Assembly: GCF_003265355.1 (NCBI RefSeq)
Contig: NZ_QFRW01000096.1
Location: 36,088-100,087 of the forward strand
Source: Glycomyces dulcitolivorans
Lineage (GTDB): Bacteria > Actinomycetota > Actinomycetes > Mycobacteriales > Micromonosporaceae
Reading direction: 5' to 3'
DNA length: 64,000 nucleotides
The notes under the pieces were generated by a model. The model was not told the origin of the DNA and ran no database searches. It saw only the letters and a program-made list of their open reading frames with translations. Position numbers and translations under genes: made by a program. This document shows positions 51,033 to 61,482 of this stretch, piece by piece (positions within the stretch are counted from its first letter, which is position 1; each line of letters starts with the position of its first letter).

Positions 51033-52283
51033 ATGCCGATCTCGAAAGCCGCCGCTCGCGGCATCACCGACGAATTCGCCCGGCGGAGGGGCCCCAAGAC
51101 CGGGCTGGTCGTGGGCGCGTCCTGGGGGAACCCGGTGCTGACGGCCGCGCTCGAAGCGCTCATGCCCGCCGACCGGCTCACCGTCGTCGCCGACACCCAC
51201 TCCATTGAGGACCTGCGCGCGTCGCTGGCCGCCGAGGGCTCCTGGACCGCCGGGAACGTCACCGCCGTCGCGACCCTCGAAGAGGCCGAGCCCGCCGAAG
51301 AGGTCATGCTCGCGGGCCCCGTCACCGTCGAGGCCGAGGCGTTCATCGACGACATCGCGCTGCTGCGCGAGAAGGTCGAGCCCGGCGGGGTCCTCTCCTT
51401 CGCCGCGACCCTCACCGCCCCAGCCCGCGAGGAGATCGCCGAACTGGTCGCCGACTACGGCATCGGCACCGACCTGATCGTGCGCTCGCTCCCGCCCGTG
51501 CGCATCCACAAGCTCCGCATCGGCTCCGCCTCCAAGCACGAGGGCGAGCCGCGAGCGATCGCGCCCGCCGAGGACCTCGCCCCGGCCTGGCGCGCCTCCT
51601 CGGTCGCCGTCACCCCGAACGTCCACCTCGACTCGAACGGCGTCATCGCCGCCGGGCTCCTCCTCGGGACCGCTTGGGCCGCAAGGAAGATCCGGCCCTC
51701 GTCGAAGGCGTGGGTCCTGCCCGCGCTCGCCGCCGTCCCCGTGGCCGCGTTCTTCCGCGACCCGCAGCGCGACGCCGACCTGCGCGGCGAGGACGATGAA
51801 CCGGAGGCGGTCATCGCCGCCTCGGACGGGCGCATCATGGCCGTGGAGACCGTCGTCGACGAGCGCTTCGGCGCCGCCACCGGCTCGGCCGGGTCCGAGT
51901 GGCTGCGCATCGCCGCGTACCTGTCGCTCACCGACGTGCACATCAACCGCTCCCCCGTCGCGGGCGAGGTCGTCGACGTGTTCACCGAGAAGGGCGGGTA
52001 CTCGAAGGTGGGCACGGCCGAGGCCGAGAACAACGCCGCCTGCTACACCGTGGTCGCGACCCCGCGCGGGCGCATCGTCATCGCCCAGCGCACCGGCGCG
52101 GTCCTGCGCCGCATCGTCAACCGCACCAAGCCCGGCGCGTCCCTCGCGAAGGGCGAACGGTACGGCCTCATCCGCTTCGGCTCCCGCACCGACGTGTACC
52201 TCCCCGCGGGCGCCGCCGAAGCCGCGGTCGTCCCCGGTGAGCCCGTCCGCGCCGGCGAAACGGTGATCGCCAGATGGCGTTAA
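51033..52283 (+). CDS. psd: Phosphatidylserine decarboxylase fused to an N-terminal Rossmann-like domain
   Basis: A 416-residue protein. The C-terminal half (about 205-416) is a phosphatidylserine decarboxylase: FFRDPQR, DVHINRSPVAGEV, and the self-cleavage motif as RFGSRTDVYLP, where the Ser becomes the pyruvoyl group. It makes phosphatidylethanolamine. The N-terminal 190 residues are not part of normal Psd. They read like a methyltransferase-type Rossmann fold (TGLVVGASWGNPVLTAALEA, LTVVADTHSIEDLRASL, LREKVEPGGVLSFAATL), though no catalytic motif confirms it. The usual partner pssA is not adjacent; the Nudix gene overlaps its end by 4 bp. Confidence 0.9.
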   Translation: MPISKAAARGITDEFARRRGPKTGLVVGASWGNPVLTAALEALMPADRLTVVADTHSIEDLRASLAAEGSWTAGNVTAVATLEEAEPAEEVMLAGPVTVEAEAFIDDIALLREKVEPGGVLSFAATLTAPAREEIAELVADYGIGTDLIVRSLPPVRIHKLRIGSASKHEGEPRAIAPAEDLAPAWRASSVAVTPNVHLDSNGVIAAGLLLGTAWAARKIRPSSKAWVLPALAAVPVAAFFRDPQRDADLRGEDDEPEAVIAASDGRIMAVETVVDERFGAATGSAGSEWLRIAAYLSLTDVHINRSPVAGEVVDVFTEKGGYSKVGTAEAENNAACYTVVATPRGRIVIAQRTGAVLRRIVNRTKPGASLAKGERYGLIRFGSRTDVYLPAGAAEAAVVPGEPVRAGETVIARWR

Positions 52284-53200
52284 GCCTGAGCCGCGAGGTT
52301 CTTCAGGTCCACCACTTGGAGCGCGTCTTCGACGGCCGCCGACAGCGGCAGGTCGTCGAGCGCGTCGGCGTTCCACCAGCGGGACTCGCTGGTGGAGCCG
52401 CCCGCGGCCTCCACGACCTGCGCGGCCGACGGGTCGGGGACCGTGGCCGAGTAGATCGCGCGGACCCCGTGCCAGTCGAGCGGGTACCCCTCGGGGCCGA
52501 TCGCGCGGCGGTGCCGGAACGACGTGACGTTGAGCAGGGTCCCGACCAGGGCCTCCTGGCCGGTCTCCTCGTAGATCTCCCGCGCGACCGCGGCCTCGGG
52601 GGACTCCCCGAAGTCGACGCCGCCGCCGGGCAGGTGCCAGGTCCCGCCGCCGGGGTAGCCCTCGGCGATGCGGGCGAGCAGGATGCGGCCGTCGCCGTCG
52701 GCGACGACCCCGTACGCGCCGAAGCGCTGGCCCCGCCTGCGCCGGCCCTTCTTGGCCTTCGCGGGCGGGACGGGCCGCGTCTCCTGCGGTGCCTTGTCGA
52801 CGCGCCCGGCCAGCCGGTCGTCGGCGAGCCCGAGGGCCGCGGACACGAACGGCGAGTGCGCCTCGGCGGCGGCCCGGGACGGCTCGACCCATTCGGCGGC
52901 GTCGCTGGCGAAGTCGGCGTCGGGACCGCTGGTCACCGAGGCCGTGTAGATGATGGCGTTCGTGTGGACGCCGCGGCGCGCGACGGCGACGGCCTCCATG
53001 GGCTTGCCGACGGCCACCTCGTACCCGGTGTGCTCCCCCACGAGCCGCCCGGCGGCCCGCTTGGGAGGCTCGCCGTGGTCGAGGACCCCGCCGGGCAGGT
53101 GCCAGGGCCCCGCCTCTCTGCCCGCGCGCTTCCGGCGCGTCAGCAGGACCCGGCCGTTCTCGTCACGTACCTCCCCGTACGCAGCTATCCGGAATTGCAT
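52280..53200 (-). CDS. Protein with two Nudix domains, the first degenerate
   Basis: A 306-residue protein. The second domain (about 160-300) has a full Nudix box, GGGVDFGESPEAAVAREIYEETG (about 195-217), and should hydrolyse a nucleoside diphosphate derivative. The first (about 1-125) keeps the fold and WHLPGG but its box reads GEPPKRAAGRLVGEHTG, with Leu and His where the metal-binding Glu residues belong, so it is probably inactive. A basic Lys/Arg linker (about 140-160) joins them. Substrate unknown. Confidence 0.9.
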   Translation of the reverse strand: MQFRIAAYGEVRDENGRVLLTRRKRAGREAGPWHLPGGVLDHGEPPKRAAGRLVGEHTGYEVAVGKPMEAVAVARRGVHTNAIIYTASVTSGPDADFASDAAEWVEPSRAAAEAHSPFVSAALGLADDRLAGRVDKAPQETRPVPPAKAKKGRRRRGQRFGAYGVVADGDGRILLARIAEGYPGGGTWHLPGGGVDFGESPEAAVAREIYEETGQEALVGTLLNVTSFRHRRAIGPEGYPLDWHGVRAIYSATVPDPSAAQVVEAAGGSTSESRWWNADALDDLPLSAAVEDALQVVDLKNLAAQA

Positions 53201-53231
53201 CCCTCAACTGTACGGCGTGTTGACGGGACGA

Positions 53232-54776
53232 CTACTCCCATTCGATCGTGCCCGGCGGCTTCGAGGTGACGTCGAGCACCACGCGGTTGATGTCGGCGAC
53301 CTCGTTGGTGATCCTCGTGGAGATCTTCGCGAGCAGCTCGTACGGCAGACGGGACCAGTCGGCGGTCATGGCGTCCTCGGACGAGACGGGGCGCAGGACC
53401 ACCGGGTGCCCGTAGGTGCGGCCGTCGCCCTGGACGCCCACGCTCCGCACGTCGGCGAGGAGGACGACCGGGAACTGCCACACCGACCGGTCGAGGCCGG
53501 CGGCGGTGAGCTCGGCGCGGGCGATCGCGTCGGCGGCCTTGAGGATGTCCAGGCGCTCCTTCGTGACCTCGCCGACGATGCGGATGCCCAGGCCGGGGCC
53601 GGGGAACGGGTGGCGCCACACCATCGCCTCCGGCAGCCCCAGTTCGAGGCCGATCGCGCGGACCTCGTCCTTGAACAGGGTCCGCAGCGGCTCGACGAGG
53701 GCGAACTGGAGGTCGTCGGGGAGGCCGCCCACGTTGTGGTGGCTCTTGATGTTCGCGGTGCCGGTGCCGCCGCCGGACTCGACCACGTCCGGGTACAGGG
53801 TGCCCTGGACGAGGAAGTCGATGCCCTGCTCCTCGGCGATGCCGCGCGCGGCCGCCTCGAACGTGCGGATGAACTCGCGGCCGATGATCTTGCGCTTCTC
53901 CTCGGGGTCCGTCACGCCCTTCAGAGCGGTGATGAACTGCTCCGAGACGTCCACGGTCCGCACGTCGATGCCGGTGAGCTGCGCGTAGTCCTTCTCGACC
54001 TGCTCGGCCTCGCCGGCCCGCAGCAGCCCGTGGTCGACGAACACGCACGTGAGCTGGTCGCCGACGGCCCGGTGCACGAGCGCGGCCGCGACCGAGGAGT
54101 CCACGCCGCCCGAGAGGGCGCACAGGACGCGCTTGTCGCCGACCTGCGCGCGGATCGCCTCGACCTGCTCGTCGATGATCGCCGAGTTCGTCCAGTTCGG
54201 CTTGATCCCGGCGATGTCGTGCAGGAAGTGCCTGATCACGGCCTGGCCGTGCGGGGTGTGCGCGACCTCCGGGTGGTACTGGACGCCCGCGAGCCTGGAT
54301 TCGAGGTTCTCGAACGCCGCCACGGGCGCACCCGCGGTCGTCGCCACGACCTCGAAGCCCGCGGGGGCCTCGGTCACGGAGTCGCCGTGGCTCATCCACA
54401 CCGACTGGTGCTCGGGCAGCCCGTCGAGGAGCTTCGAAGCGCACAGCACGTCGAGCTCGGTCCCGCCGTACTCCGACAGGCCCGTCTTGGCGACCGTGCC
54501 GCCCAGGGCCTTCGCCATCGCCTGGAACCCGTAGCAGATCCCCAGCACCGGCACCCCGGCCGCGAACAGGGCCGCGTCCACCTGCGGGGCGCCCTCGGCG
54601 TACACGCTCGAAGGGCCGCCGGACAGGATGATCGCGGCGGGCTCCTTCGCGAGCATCTCCTCCGCGGGCATGGAGGAGGGGACGATCTCCGAGTAGACGT
54701 GGGCCTCCCGGACGCGGCGAGCGATGAGCTGCGCGTATTGGGCCCCGAAGTCGACCACCAGCACCGTTTGTCGCAT
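53232..54776 (-). CDS. guaA: GMP synthase (glutamine-hydrolysing)
   Basis: It converts XMP to GMP. The 514-residue protein starts at ATG 54776 ([23 protein letters not shown], residues 2-24). The glutaminase domain has Cys in [10 protein letters not shown] and His/Glu in [11 protein letters not shown]. The ATP pyrophosphatase domain has the P-loop [14 protein letters not shown], and the dimerisation domain ends with the conserved KPPGTIEWE. Length and domains are normal. It is divergent from the FUSC gene across 57 bp. Confidence 0.98.
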   Translation of the reverse strand: MRQTVLVVDFGAQYAQLIARRVREAHVYSEIVPSSMPAEEMLAKEPAAIILSGGPSSVYAEGAPQVDAALFAAGVPVLGICYGFQAMAKALGGTVAKTGLSEYGGTELDVLCASKLLDGLPEHQSVWMSHGDSVTEAPAGFEVVATTAGAPVAAFENLESRLAGVQYHPEVAHTPHGQAVIRHFLHDIAGIKPNWTNSAIIDEQVEAIRAQVGDKRVLCALSGGVDSSVAAALVHRAVGDQLTCVFVDHGLLRAGEAEQVEKDYAQLTGIDVRTVDVSEQFITALKGVTDPEEKRKIIGREFIRTFEAAARGIAEEQGIDFLVQGTLYPDVVESGGGTGTANIKSHHNVGGLPDDLQFALVEPLRTLFKDEVRAIGLELGLPEAMVWRHPFPGPGLGIRIVGEVTKERLDILKAADAIARAELTAAGLDRSVWQFPVVLLADVRSVGVQGDGRTYGHPVVLRPVSSEDAMTADWSRLPYELLAKISTRITNEVADINRVVLDVTSKPPGTIEWE

Positions 54777-54833
54777 GCCACCAGGGTAACCGGTAGTCGT
54801 CCTCACACCAGTAGGCGCGGCTACCCTTTTGAC

Positions 54834-56918
54834 GTGCTCAACAACCCGGGCGTCGACGAGTCGTTCCGCCGGGTCGGCGACGACCTCAGGTCGTGGACCC
54901 CCGGCGAGGCCGCGCCTGTCCTCGCGGTGCGCGCGGCCTGCGGGATCGCCGTCGCGATGGCCGCCGTCGCGCTCCTCGACCACCCCGGCTGGGGGCAGGC
55001 CGCGATCATGGGCGCCTGGCTCGGCGGCGTCGCCCTCCTCACCCCCGGCACCCGCACCGGGCCCTCGCTCCCGCTCCTCGTCGGCCTCGCCGGGGCCGTC
55101 GGGGTCGCCTTGGGCGCCATCGGGAACCCGGTCGTCCTGGTCCTGGCCGCGGCCGCGTATGCGTTCACGCTCACGTTCATCGGCTCCGTGACGCACGTCG
55201 CCGGCGTCACGTTCACCGTCTCCGGCATCATGTTCTTCCTCGCCGAGCACATCACCACTGGCACGACGGTGCTGCTCGCGGCGGCCGCGGTCCTCGCCGG
55301 CGGCGTCCTCCAGGCCGTGATGGCGCTCCTGCCCCCGTACTTCCGGTGGGCCGAGGACCGCCGCACCCTCGCCGAGGCGTGGCTCGCGCTCGCCGCCGAA
55401 GCCGAGACGCTCGCCTCGAACCCGGACGCGCCCTTCGACACTGAGGCCCTCCACGAGGCCGCCCGCGAACTCGACCGCCGCCGGGTCCTGCCCGCCGCGA
55501 TCCTCGAAGCGCGCCGCCAGATCTACGCGATCTCCGCCGCGATCGGCCGCACCGCCTCCGCGCGCGCCCGCGCCGACGCCCAGGACCGCGACACCGTCGC
55601 GTTCTACTCCGAGGCATTGGAGATGGCCGCGCGCCTGCTCACCCACTTCGCCGGGCGCATCACCGCCCGCCGCCCCGCCGACCTCGACTGGGACGACCTC
55701 CTCGCGGGCCTCTCCCAGAACCCCATGGCCACCACCACAGGCACCATGCCCACCGAGATCGGCGGGCTCCTGCGCACCCTCCACGACACCGGCGGCTTCG
55801 CCGAGCGCATCACCGCCGGTGGCGACGCCGTCGTCGCCGACCCCGCGCTCGCCCACGTCTCCTCCACGGCCCGCCAGGCCCTCGGGCAGCTCCGGGCCCG
55901 CCTCCACCGGCACGACCCGGTCATCCAGCACGCGCTGCGCCGCGCCGGCGTCATCGCGCTCGCCATGACCATCGGCCTGCTGTGGCCCACCGGCCACGGC
56001 TACTGGATCCCCCTGACCGCCTGGCTGGTCCTGCAAGCGGACTTCTCCGGGACCCTCACCCGCGGCACGACCCGCGCGGTCGGCACCACCGGCGGCGTCC
56101 TCCTCGCCTCGCTCCTCGGGCTCCTGATCCCCGAGGGTCAGCTGTGGATCAGCCTCACGATCCTCGCCTACGCGCTCATCGCGTACCTGACGCGGCCGGT
56201 GTCGATGCTCGTCTTCGCGGCCGCCGTCTCCGGGTTCACGGTGTTCCAGATCGACCTCACCGGCGAGAACCCGGTCCTCGCCGCGGTCGACCGGGGCGCG
56301 TGCACCCTCGCGGGCGCGGCCCTCGCGATCGGCTTCTACGTCCTCGTCCCGACCTGGCAGACCCGCCGCCTCGGGGACCTCCTCGGCGACCTCGTCGACG
56401 CCTACCGCGACTACGCGCGCCTCGTCCTCGACCGCCAGGCCCACCCCGCCGACTACGACCGCAAGACCATGCACGCCGCGATCGACCAGGTCCGGGCCCG
56501 CCGGGCCGCCCTCACGCAGGCCGCGGACCAGGCGAAGGCCGAACCGATCGGCGGCCCCGGGCCGCTTTCGGCAGATGTGCTCGGCGCCGAGGCGGCGCTC
56601 TCGCGCGCTGCGCGGGCGCTCGTGGCGGTGAACGCGACCCTCGGGCGCGACGACCAGGGCGCTACGGGGTTGAAGGGTGTCGACGACTTCGCCGACGCTT
56701 TGGACGCGGCTTACATGCGGCTGGCGGCGCTGGCGCGGAACGCGGCGCCGCCGCGCGGCATCGACTTGAGCGACGCGACGCAGCGGCTGGACCGGCGACT
56801 GGGCGCGATCGAGGACCGCGCGACGCGCACGAGGCGCAACGTCCTGCGCTGGGAATCGGACAACGTGGTGGACGCGCTCGACGACGCGGCGCTGCTGATG
56901 ACCGGGTGGATCGACTAG
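54834..56918 (+). CDS. FUSC family membrane protein
   Basis: A 694-residue protein related to aromatic acid exporters of the FUSC superfamily (YccS/AaeB type). It has two hydrophobic bundles of about six helices each (about 45-160 and 365-505) and a helical cytoplasmic domain after each. Typical stretches are [20 protein letters not shown] and [35 protein letters not shown] (about 385-420). The GTG at 54834 has no Shine-Dalgarno; a TACCCT box 6 bp upstream suggests a leaderless mRNA. Substrate unknown. Confidence 0.92.
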   Translation: MLNNPGVDESFRRVGDDLRSWTPGEAAPVLAVRAACGIAVAMAAVALLDHPGWGQAAIMGAWLGGVALLTPGTRTGPSLPLLVGLAGAVGVALGAIGNPVVLVLAAAAYAFTLTFIGSVTHVAGVTFTVSGIMFFLAEHITTGTTVLLAAAAVLAGGVLQAVMALLPPYFRWAEDRRTLAEAWLALAAEAETLASNPDAPFDTEALHEAARELDRRRVLPAAILEARRQIYAISAAIGRTASARARADAQDRDTVAFYSEALEMAARLLTHFAGRITARRPADLDWDDLLAGLSQNPMATTTGTMPTEIGGLLRTLHDTGGFAERITAGGDAVVADPALAHVSSTARQALGQLRARLHRHDPVIQHALRRAGVIALAMTIGLLWPTGHGYWIPLTAWLVLQADFSGTLTRGTTRAVGTTGGVLLASLLGLLIPEGQLWISLTILAYALIAYLTRPVSMLVFAAAVSGFTVFQIDLTGENPVLAAVDRGACTLAGAALAIGFYVLVPTWQTRRLGDLLGDLVDAYRDYARLVLDRQAHPADYDRKTMHAAIDQVRARRAALTQAADQAKAEPIGGPGPLSADVLGAEAALSRAARALVAVNATLGRDDQGATGLKGVDDFADALDAAYMRLAALARNAAPPRGIDLSDATQRLDRRLGAIEDRATRTRRNVLRWESDNVVDALDDAALLMTGWID

Positions 56919-57214
56919 AACAAGTCGCTTCTCGCTGCTGCTATCGCTTCGTCCGCGGCCTTGACTTGGCTTGAGTCGAGGGGTTCGAGCTCGATCAGAT
57001 CGACCCCGACGACCTGCAACTGGTCCGGCAGGCTCATGTCGTTCGGCAGGCGCGGCACGGGTCGGCGCTCGCGGCCTTCCGCATCGGCAGCGATGTCGGC
57101 GAGGGCCTGCACCAGGCCGTGCATCGTGTCGGCGTGGGGAAGCCAGCGAGCGGGCGACCAGTGGCGCGTGCCTTCGACGACGCGCCCGATCGCCCGCTCA
57201 AGTTCGGTGCTCAA
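56915..57214 (-). CDS. Hypothetical protein, 99 aa
   Basis: A small soluble protein starting at ATG 57214, 4 bp after the stop of the Bax inhibitor-like gene and probably co-transcribed with it. It reads as helix, proline-rich loop, helix ([51 protein letters not shown]). No family is recognised. Its stop codon overlaps the FUSC stop on the other strand. Confidence 0.75.
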   Translation of the reverse strand: MSTELERAIGRVVEGTRHWSPARWLPHADTMHGLVQALADIAADAEGRERRPVPRLPNDMSLPDQLQVVGVDLIELEPLDSSQVKAADEAIAAARSDLF

Positions 57215-57218
57215 TGGC

Positions 57219-58040
57219 CTACCGCTGGAAGTACGAGAGCAGGCGCAGCAGGTTCCAGTACAGGAAGATGAGGCCCGCGGTGAGGCCGAAGGCGCCGGCC
57301 CACGCGAACTTCTTCGGGGCGCCGTTGTTGGCGGACCACTCGATGACGTCGAAGTCGATGATGAAGGAGAACGCCGCCCACAGGGTCAGGGCGATGATGA
57401 TGATCCACTGGAGGCCGCTCACCGAGCCGGTGACGCCGGCGAACAGGCCGAGGTCCACGCTGAACAGGGCCGCGACGAAGTTCACCAGGAGCAGGGCCGC
57501 GATGCCGAAGCCCGCGCCGACCATGACCTTGGTGAAGATCGGGGAGTTCTTGAGGATGCGGAACTTGTAGAGCGCGAGCATCCCGAAGAACACGAGGACC
57601 GTGGCGAGGAGCGCGTTGACGACGATCCCGGGGTAGCTGGCCTCGAAGATCGCGCTGACGCCGCCGAGCACGAGGCCCTGGCCGATCGCGTACACGAACG
57701 CGAGGATCGGGTTGGTGATCGGGCGGAACCAGGAGAAGAGGATGACGCCGATGCTGACGAGGCCGCCGACGATCGAGAGCATCTGGACCGTGGCGAGGGC
57801 TTCGGCGTCGGCCGTGGCGATGCCGTTGGCGGTCATTCCGTAAGTGACGAGCGCCGCCACGAAGGTCGCCGCGACGAGGGCGACGGTGCGCACCACGACG
57901 TCGTCGATCCGCATGACCTGGGCCTGCGGGGCCTGGGTCATCTGCCCGTAGGGCCCGTACGCCGCGCCCATGTGCTGCTGCTCGTTGTACTGCGCCTTCG
58001 CCATGCTGCGAAGGGATGAGTTCCTGCTCTGCATTGCCAT
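57219..58040 (-). CDS. Bax inhibitor-1/YccA family membrane protein
   Basis: A 273-residue protein with a hydrophilic, Gln/Ala-rich N-terminus and seven membrane helices from about residue 50. It has the family patterns ALATVQMLSIVGGLVSIGVILF, NPILAFVYAIGQGLVLGGVSAIFE and the C-terminal FSFIIDFDVIEWSANNGAPKKFAW (about 222-245), whose Asp pair is the pH-sensing site in BsYetJ-type calcium-leak proteins. Role in bacteria is unclear. Confidence 0.93.
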   Translation of the reverse strand: MAMQSRNSSLRSMAKAQYNEQQHMGAAYGPYGQMTQAPQAQVMRIDDVVVRTVALVAATFVAALVTYGMTANGIATADAEALATVQMLSIVGGLVSIGVILFSWFRPITNPILAFVYAIGQGLVLGGVSAIFEASYPGIVVNALLATVLVFFGMLALYKFRILKNSPIFTKVMVGAGFGIAALLLVNFVAALFSVDLGLFAGVTGSVSGLQWIIIIALTLWAAFSFIIDFDVIEWSANNGAPKKFAWAGAFGLTAGLIFLYWNLLRLLSYFQR

Positions 58041-58107
58041 GACCTGCGGTCCTCCGTGATGTTCAGGGTGGTACCAGACTATCCGGTTCGCGCTTTGAAT
58101 ACGAATA

Positions 58108-58135
58108 GCGGCGGGGACCTTACGGCCCCCGCCGC
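58108..58135 (-). terminator. Terminator hairpin after the 5'-nucleotidase gene
   Basis: A 9-bp stem (GCGGCGGGG/CCCCGCCGC) with a 10-nt loop lies 20 bp downstream of the minus-strand gene. No strong T-tract. Confidence 0.7.
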
Positions 58136-58155
58136 ATGTGAATCTACTCAGGAAC

Positions 58156-59868
58156 CTAGGAGACGATCGTGATTCGGCCGAGCTCCGGGGCCTGGAGCGG
58201 CGTCGCGCTGGTGCCGAACTCGGCGATGTAGTCCTCGAACGCGTCCACGTCGAGTTCGCCGAAGAGGCGGTTCTGGCCTTCGGCGAAGGCGTAGAACGAG
58301 TCGCCGCCGTCGGCGAGGAACGAGTTCACCGTGACCCGGTAGGTCTGGTCGGCGACGATCGGCTCCCCGTTGAGCGACAGCGAGTCCGCGACGATCTGGT
58401 CGGTCCCGGTCTTCGTCTTGTCCCACGTGTACGTGAAGCCCTCGGAGACCTGGAGGACCAGCGTCGTCGAGCGGCTCGCGCTCGGCAGCTGCTGCTGGAG
58501 CGCGGTGAGGATCTGCGCGCCGGTCAGGTCGAGCGTCACGACGTAGTTCGCGAACGGCTGCACGGTGAACACCTCGCCGTACGTCGCCTCGCCTGGAGTC
58601 CCCTGCGTGTAGAGGAGGTCGGCTCTGACGCCGCCGGGGTTCATGAACGCGATCTCCGCGCCCCCGGTATCCGTACTACTGGTGTTCCACAGCTGCGCGT
58701 CGGCGATGAGGCTCCCGAGCGGGAACTCCTCCGCCCTGGTGGCGCCGCGCTTGATGTCCTCGGCGATGTAGCCGACGACGCGGCCCCCGGCCTCGGCCGC
58801 GAGCGGGCCGTACTCCTCCAGGATCGCGGTCTGGTCCTCGTCCTTGGCGACGTCGCGGGTGACGACGGTGTTGGAGCCGACGACGGTGGAGCGCACGATG
58901 TCCTTGGTGCGCTTGTCGTAGGTCGCGTCGATCTCGGTGAACACGCGGCCGTAGTTCGACGCGGAGGTCACCAGGCGCGGGTTGCCGTTCGGGTCGTCCA
59001 CGGAGCAGACGTACTCCTGGTGGGTGTGGCCGGAGACGATGACGTCGACGAGCGGGGTCATGGTCTCGGCGATGTCGACGATCGGGCCGGACATGCCGGT
59101 CGCGGTGCCCGCGGCGGACTCGCAGTCGTGGCCGGTGTCCTCGGTGACGGGGATGCCGCCCTCGTGGAGGAGCACGACGATCGCGTTGACGCCCTTGCGC
59201 TTGAGTTCGCGGGCGTACTTGTTCGCGGTCTCGACCTCGTCCTTGAAGACCAGGCCCTCGATGCCGGACTTGGAGACGATGTCGCCGGTGCCTTCGAGGG
59301 TCATGCCGATGAAGCCGACCCTGACGCCGCCGCCGAAGTTCTTGATCCAGTACGGGTCGAGGACGGGCCGGCCGGTCTCCTCGTCGACGACGTTCGCGCC
59401 GAGGTAGGGGAAGTCGGCGCCCTCGAAGTCCTCGTCGCCCTCGATGATGCGGTTGAGCTCCTCGAACCCGGCGTCGAACTCGTGGTTGCCGACCGAGGAG
59501 ACCTCGACGCCCATGGCGTTGAGCGACTCGATGGTCGGCTCGTCGTCGAAGACCGCCGACATGAACGGGCTCGCGCCGATGAGGTCGCCGGCGGCGACGG
59601 TCGTCGAGTAGCGCTCGCCCTCGCGGGCCTGGTCGAGGTGGGTGGCGAGGTACTCGGCGCCGCCGACCGGGGTGGTGTACCCGGGCCAGGTCAGGCTCGA
59701 CGAGGCCTCGATGTTGCCGTGGAAGTCATTAATGGCCAGGAGCTGGAGGTCGACCTCGCGGCCGTGGCCGCCGGCGTTCGCCGACCAGGCCCCGACGGCC
59801 AGCGTGGTCGCCGCGAGCGCGGCGGCGCCGACCGCGGCCGTGAGGCGGCGCGTCTTGGTATGGAACAT
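58156..59868 (-). CDS. Secreted 5'-nucleotidase/UDP-sugar hydrolase family protein
   Basis: A 570-residue exported phosphatase. The ATG at 59868 has GGAG 5 bp upstream; the frame is open to 59925 but without signal-like sequence. The signal peptide ends near ANAGG. Metal-binding motifs are LLAINDFHGNIE, AAGDLIGAS, VSSVGNHEFDAG, LLHEGG and VIVSGHTHQEYVC. The C-terminal substrate-binding domain has AFMNPGGVRADLL and a final TYRVTVNSFLADGGDSF. It probably scavenges nucleosides and phosphate outside the cell. Confidence 0.95.
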   Translation of the reverse strand: MFHTKTRRLTAAVGAAALAATTLAVGAWSANAGGHGREVDLQLLAINDFHGNIEASSSLTWPGYTTPVGGAEYLATHLDQAREGERYSTTVAAGDLIGASPFMSAVFDDEPTIESLNAMGVEVSSVGNHEFDAGFEELNRIIEGDEDFEGADFPYLGANVVDEETGRPVLDPYWIKNFGGGVRVGFIGMTLEGTGDIVSKSGIEGLVFKDEVETANKYARELKRKGVNAIVVLLHEGGIPVTEDTGHDCESAAGTATGMSGPIVDIAETMTPLVDVIVSGHTHQEYVCSVDDPNGNPRLVTSASNYGRVFTEIDATYDKRTKDIVRSTVVGSNTVVTRDVAKDEDQTAILEEYGPLAAEAGGRVVGYIAEDIKRGATRAEEFPLGSLIADAQLWNTSSTDTGGAEIAFMNPGGVRADLLYTQGTPGEATYGEVFTVQPFANYVVTLDLTGAQILTALQQQLPSASRSTTLVLQVSEGFTYTWDKTKTGTDQIVADSLSLNGEPIVADQTYRVTVNSFLADGGDSFYAFAEGQNRLFGELDVDAFEDYIAEFGTSATPLQAPELGRITIVS

Positions 59869-60241
59869 GGCTCTCCGTACAGAATGGGGTTGATGGGCGG
59901 GGCATGGAGTCCCAGCTAGATCCAATCATGGGACGATTGCCCGCGAGTCAACGCAGCATAACGCCTTGATATAGGGCGGGCAACGGTCGAACGGGTTAGC
60001 ACGGCGCCGCCGATCGCACATCGTCACTCCCGGGATTTGGGAGGAAACGGTTTCGTTGGCCCCCAACGGTTCGTTACCGCCACGTAACCGTCGTAGGTCC
60101 ACTTTGCCGACCCTTGCCCCATGCGATAACGGTTGCTACAGTCACTGCGAGAACACTTCGCATATACAGCTTGTCACTTGGTGGGGACCACCGCACCTGG
60201 TGCGGACATCGACGAGCGCACGCCCACAGGGGGGTTACCCG
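59869..60241. other. Divergent promoter region, no gene seen
   Basis: It separates the 5'-nucleotidase gene and the acyl-CoA dehydrogenase gene. Both promoters must lie here; the plus-strand one is listed separately. I looked for PHO-box GTTCACC repeats and saw none. Confidence 0.6.
60114..60142 (+). promoter_or_regulatory. Predicted promoter of acyl-CoA dehydrogenase gene
   Basis: TTGCCC (-35) and TACAGT (-10) with a 17-bp spacer, about 95 bp before the start codon. Confidence 0.5.
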
Positions 60242-61441
60242 TTGACGACCGGCTATTTCACGACCGAACAGCACGACGTCCTGAGAGCCCGGGTCCGGGA
60301 CTTCGCCGAACGCGAGGTCCGCCCGCTCATCCCCGAGATGGAAACCCGGAAGACCGTCCACCACGAGTTGTCCCGGCTCATAGCCGCGCAGGGCTGGCTC
60401 GGCGTCACCATACCCACCGAATACGGCGGGATGGGCATGGGCCACTTGGCGAAGACCATCATCATCGAAGAACTCGCGAGAGTCTCCGGTGCGATGGGCG
60501 CCATGGTCCAAGCGTCCCAGCTCGGCGTCGCCAAGATCCTCCACTTCGGATCCGACGAGCAGAAGAAGACCTGGCTCCCCAAGGTCGCCGACGGGACCTG
60601 CCTCCCCACCATCGCCGTCACCGAGACCGCCTCCGGCGGCCACGTCCTCGGCATGCGCGCCAAGGCCGTCCGCGACGGCGACGACTACATCCTCAACGGC
60701 CACAAGGTCTTCGTCGGCAACAGCCACGTCGGCGACCTCCACGGCGTGGTCGTGCGCACCGGCCTGGGGCCCAAGGGCCTCACGGCCTTCCTCGTCGAGG
60801 CGGACCGGCCGGGGTTCGCGCTGGCACCGCAGCAGTCCACGATGGGCCTGCACGGCTTCAGCTTCGGCGAGCTGCTGTTCGAGAACTGCCGGGTGCCCGC
60901 CTCGAACCGGCTGGGCGACGAGGGGGACGGCCTCGCGGTCGCCTACTCGTCGTCGATCCTCTACGGGCGCGCCAACCTCACCGCCGTGTCGCTCGGCATC
61001 CACCAGGCGATCCTCGACGCCACCGTCGAGTACGCCTCGGAGCGCGAGCTCTACGGCCGGCCCATCGCCGAACTCGACAACATCAAGCAGAAGATCGGGC
61101 AGATCACCTCGCGGCTGATGACCGCCCGCATCACCGCCTACCACGCCGCGGACCTGCTCGACCAGCGCAAGCCCTGCGACATCGAGCTGATGAACGCCAA
61201 GCTCGTCAACGTCGAGTCCGCACTCGACTCGGCGCGCGAGGCCATGGAGATCCACGCGGCCATCGGACTCACCACCGAGCGGCCGGTCGAGCGGTTCCTG
61301 CGGGACGCGTACCACATCTTCGCGCCCGCAGGCACTTCCGACGTGCAGCGCCTTCGGCTCGCCGAGGCGGCGATGGGACGGACCAAGGGCCAGTGGTCTG
61401 AGCGCATCGACGCCGCAGGCGGCGCCGTGGCAGTGCACTAG
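60242..61441 (+). CDS. Acyl-CoA dehydrogenase
   Basis: An FAD enzyme that makes the alpha-beta double bond in acyl-CoA, 399 residues. I chose the TTG at 60242 because GGGGGG lies 8 bp before it and the family N-terminus (FTTEQHDVLRARVRDFAEREV) begins there. Signatures: EYGGMGMGHLAKTIIIEELAR, AVTETASGGHVLGMRAKAV (FAD/substrate site), and YASERELYGRPIAELDNIKQKIG. At the usual catalytic base position the C-terminal segment reads DAYHIFAPAGTSDVQRL, without an obvious Glu, so activity on ordinary acyl-CoA is not certain. It stands alone with its own terminator. Confidence 0.93.
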   Translation: MTTGYFTTEQHDVLRARVRDFAEREVRPLIPEMETRKTVHHELSRLIAAQGWLGVTIPTEYGGMGMGHLAKTIIIEELARVSGAMGAMVQASQLGVAKILHFGSDEQKKTWLPKVADGTCLPTIAVTETASGGHVLGMRAKAVRDGDDYILNGHKVFVGNSHVGDLHGVVVRTGLGPKGLTAFLVEADRPGFALAPQQSTMGLHGFSFGELLFENCRVPASNRLGDEGDGLAVAYSSSILYGRANLTAVSLGIHQAILDATVEYASERELYGRPIAELDNIKQKIGQITSRLMTARITAYHAADLLDQRKPCDIELMNAKLVNVESALDSAREAMEIHAAIGLTTERPVERFLRDAYHIFAPAGTSDVQRLRLAEAAMGRTKGQWSERIDAAGGAVAVH

Positions 61442-61482
61442 AGCGCACCATCCGGAGGGATCGGCCGGAGCGGCGCGCGGAA

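Noticed and set aside
59869..60241. PHO box controlling the 5'-nucleotidase
   Set aside because: GTTCG-like words occur but not as 11-bp spaced GTTCACC repeats.
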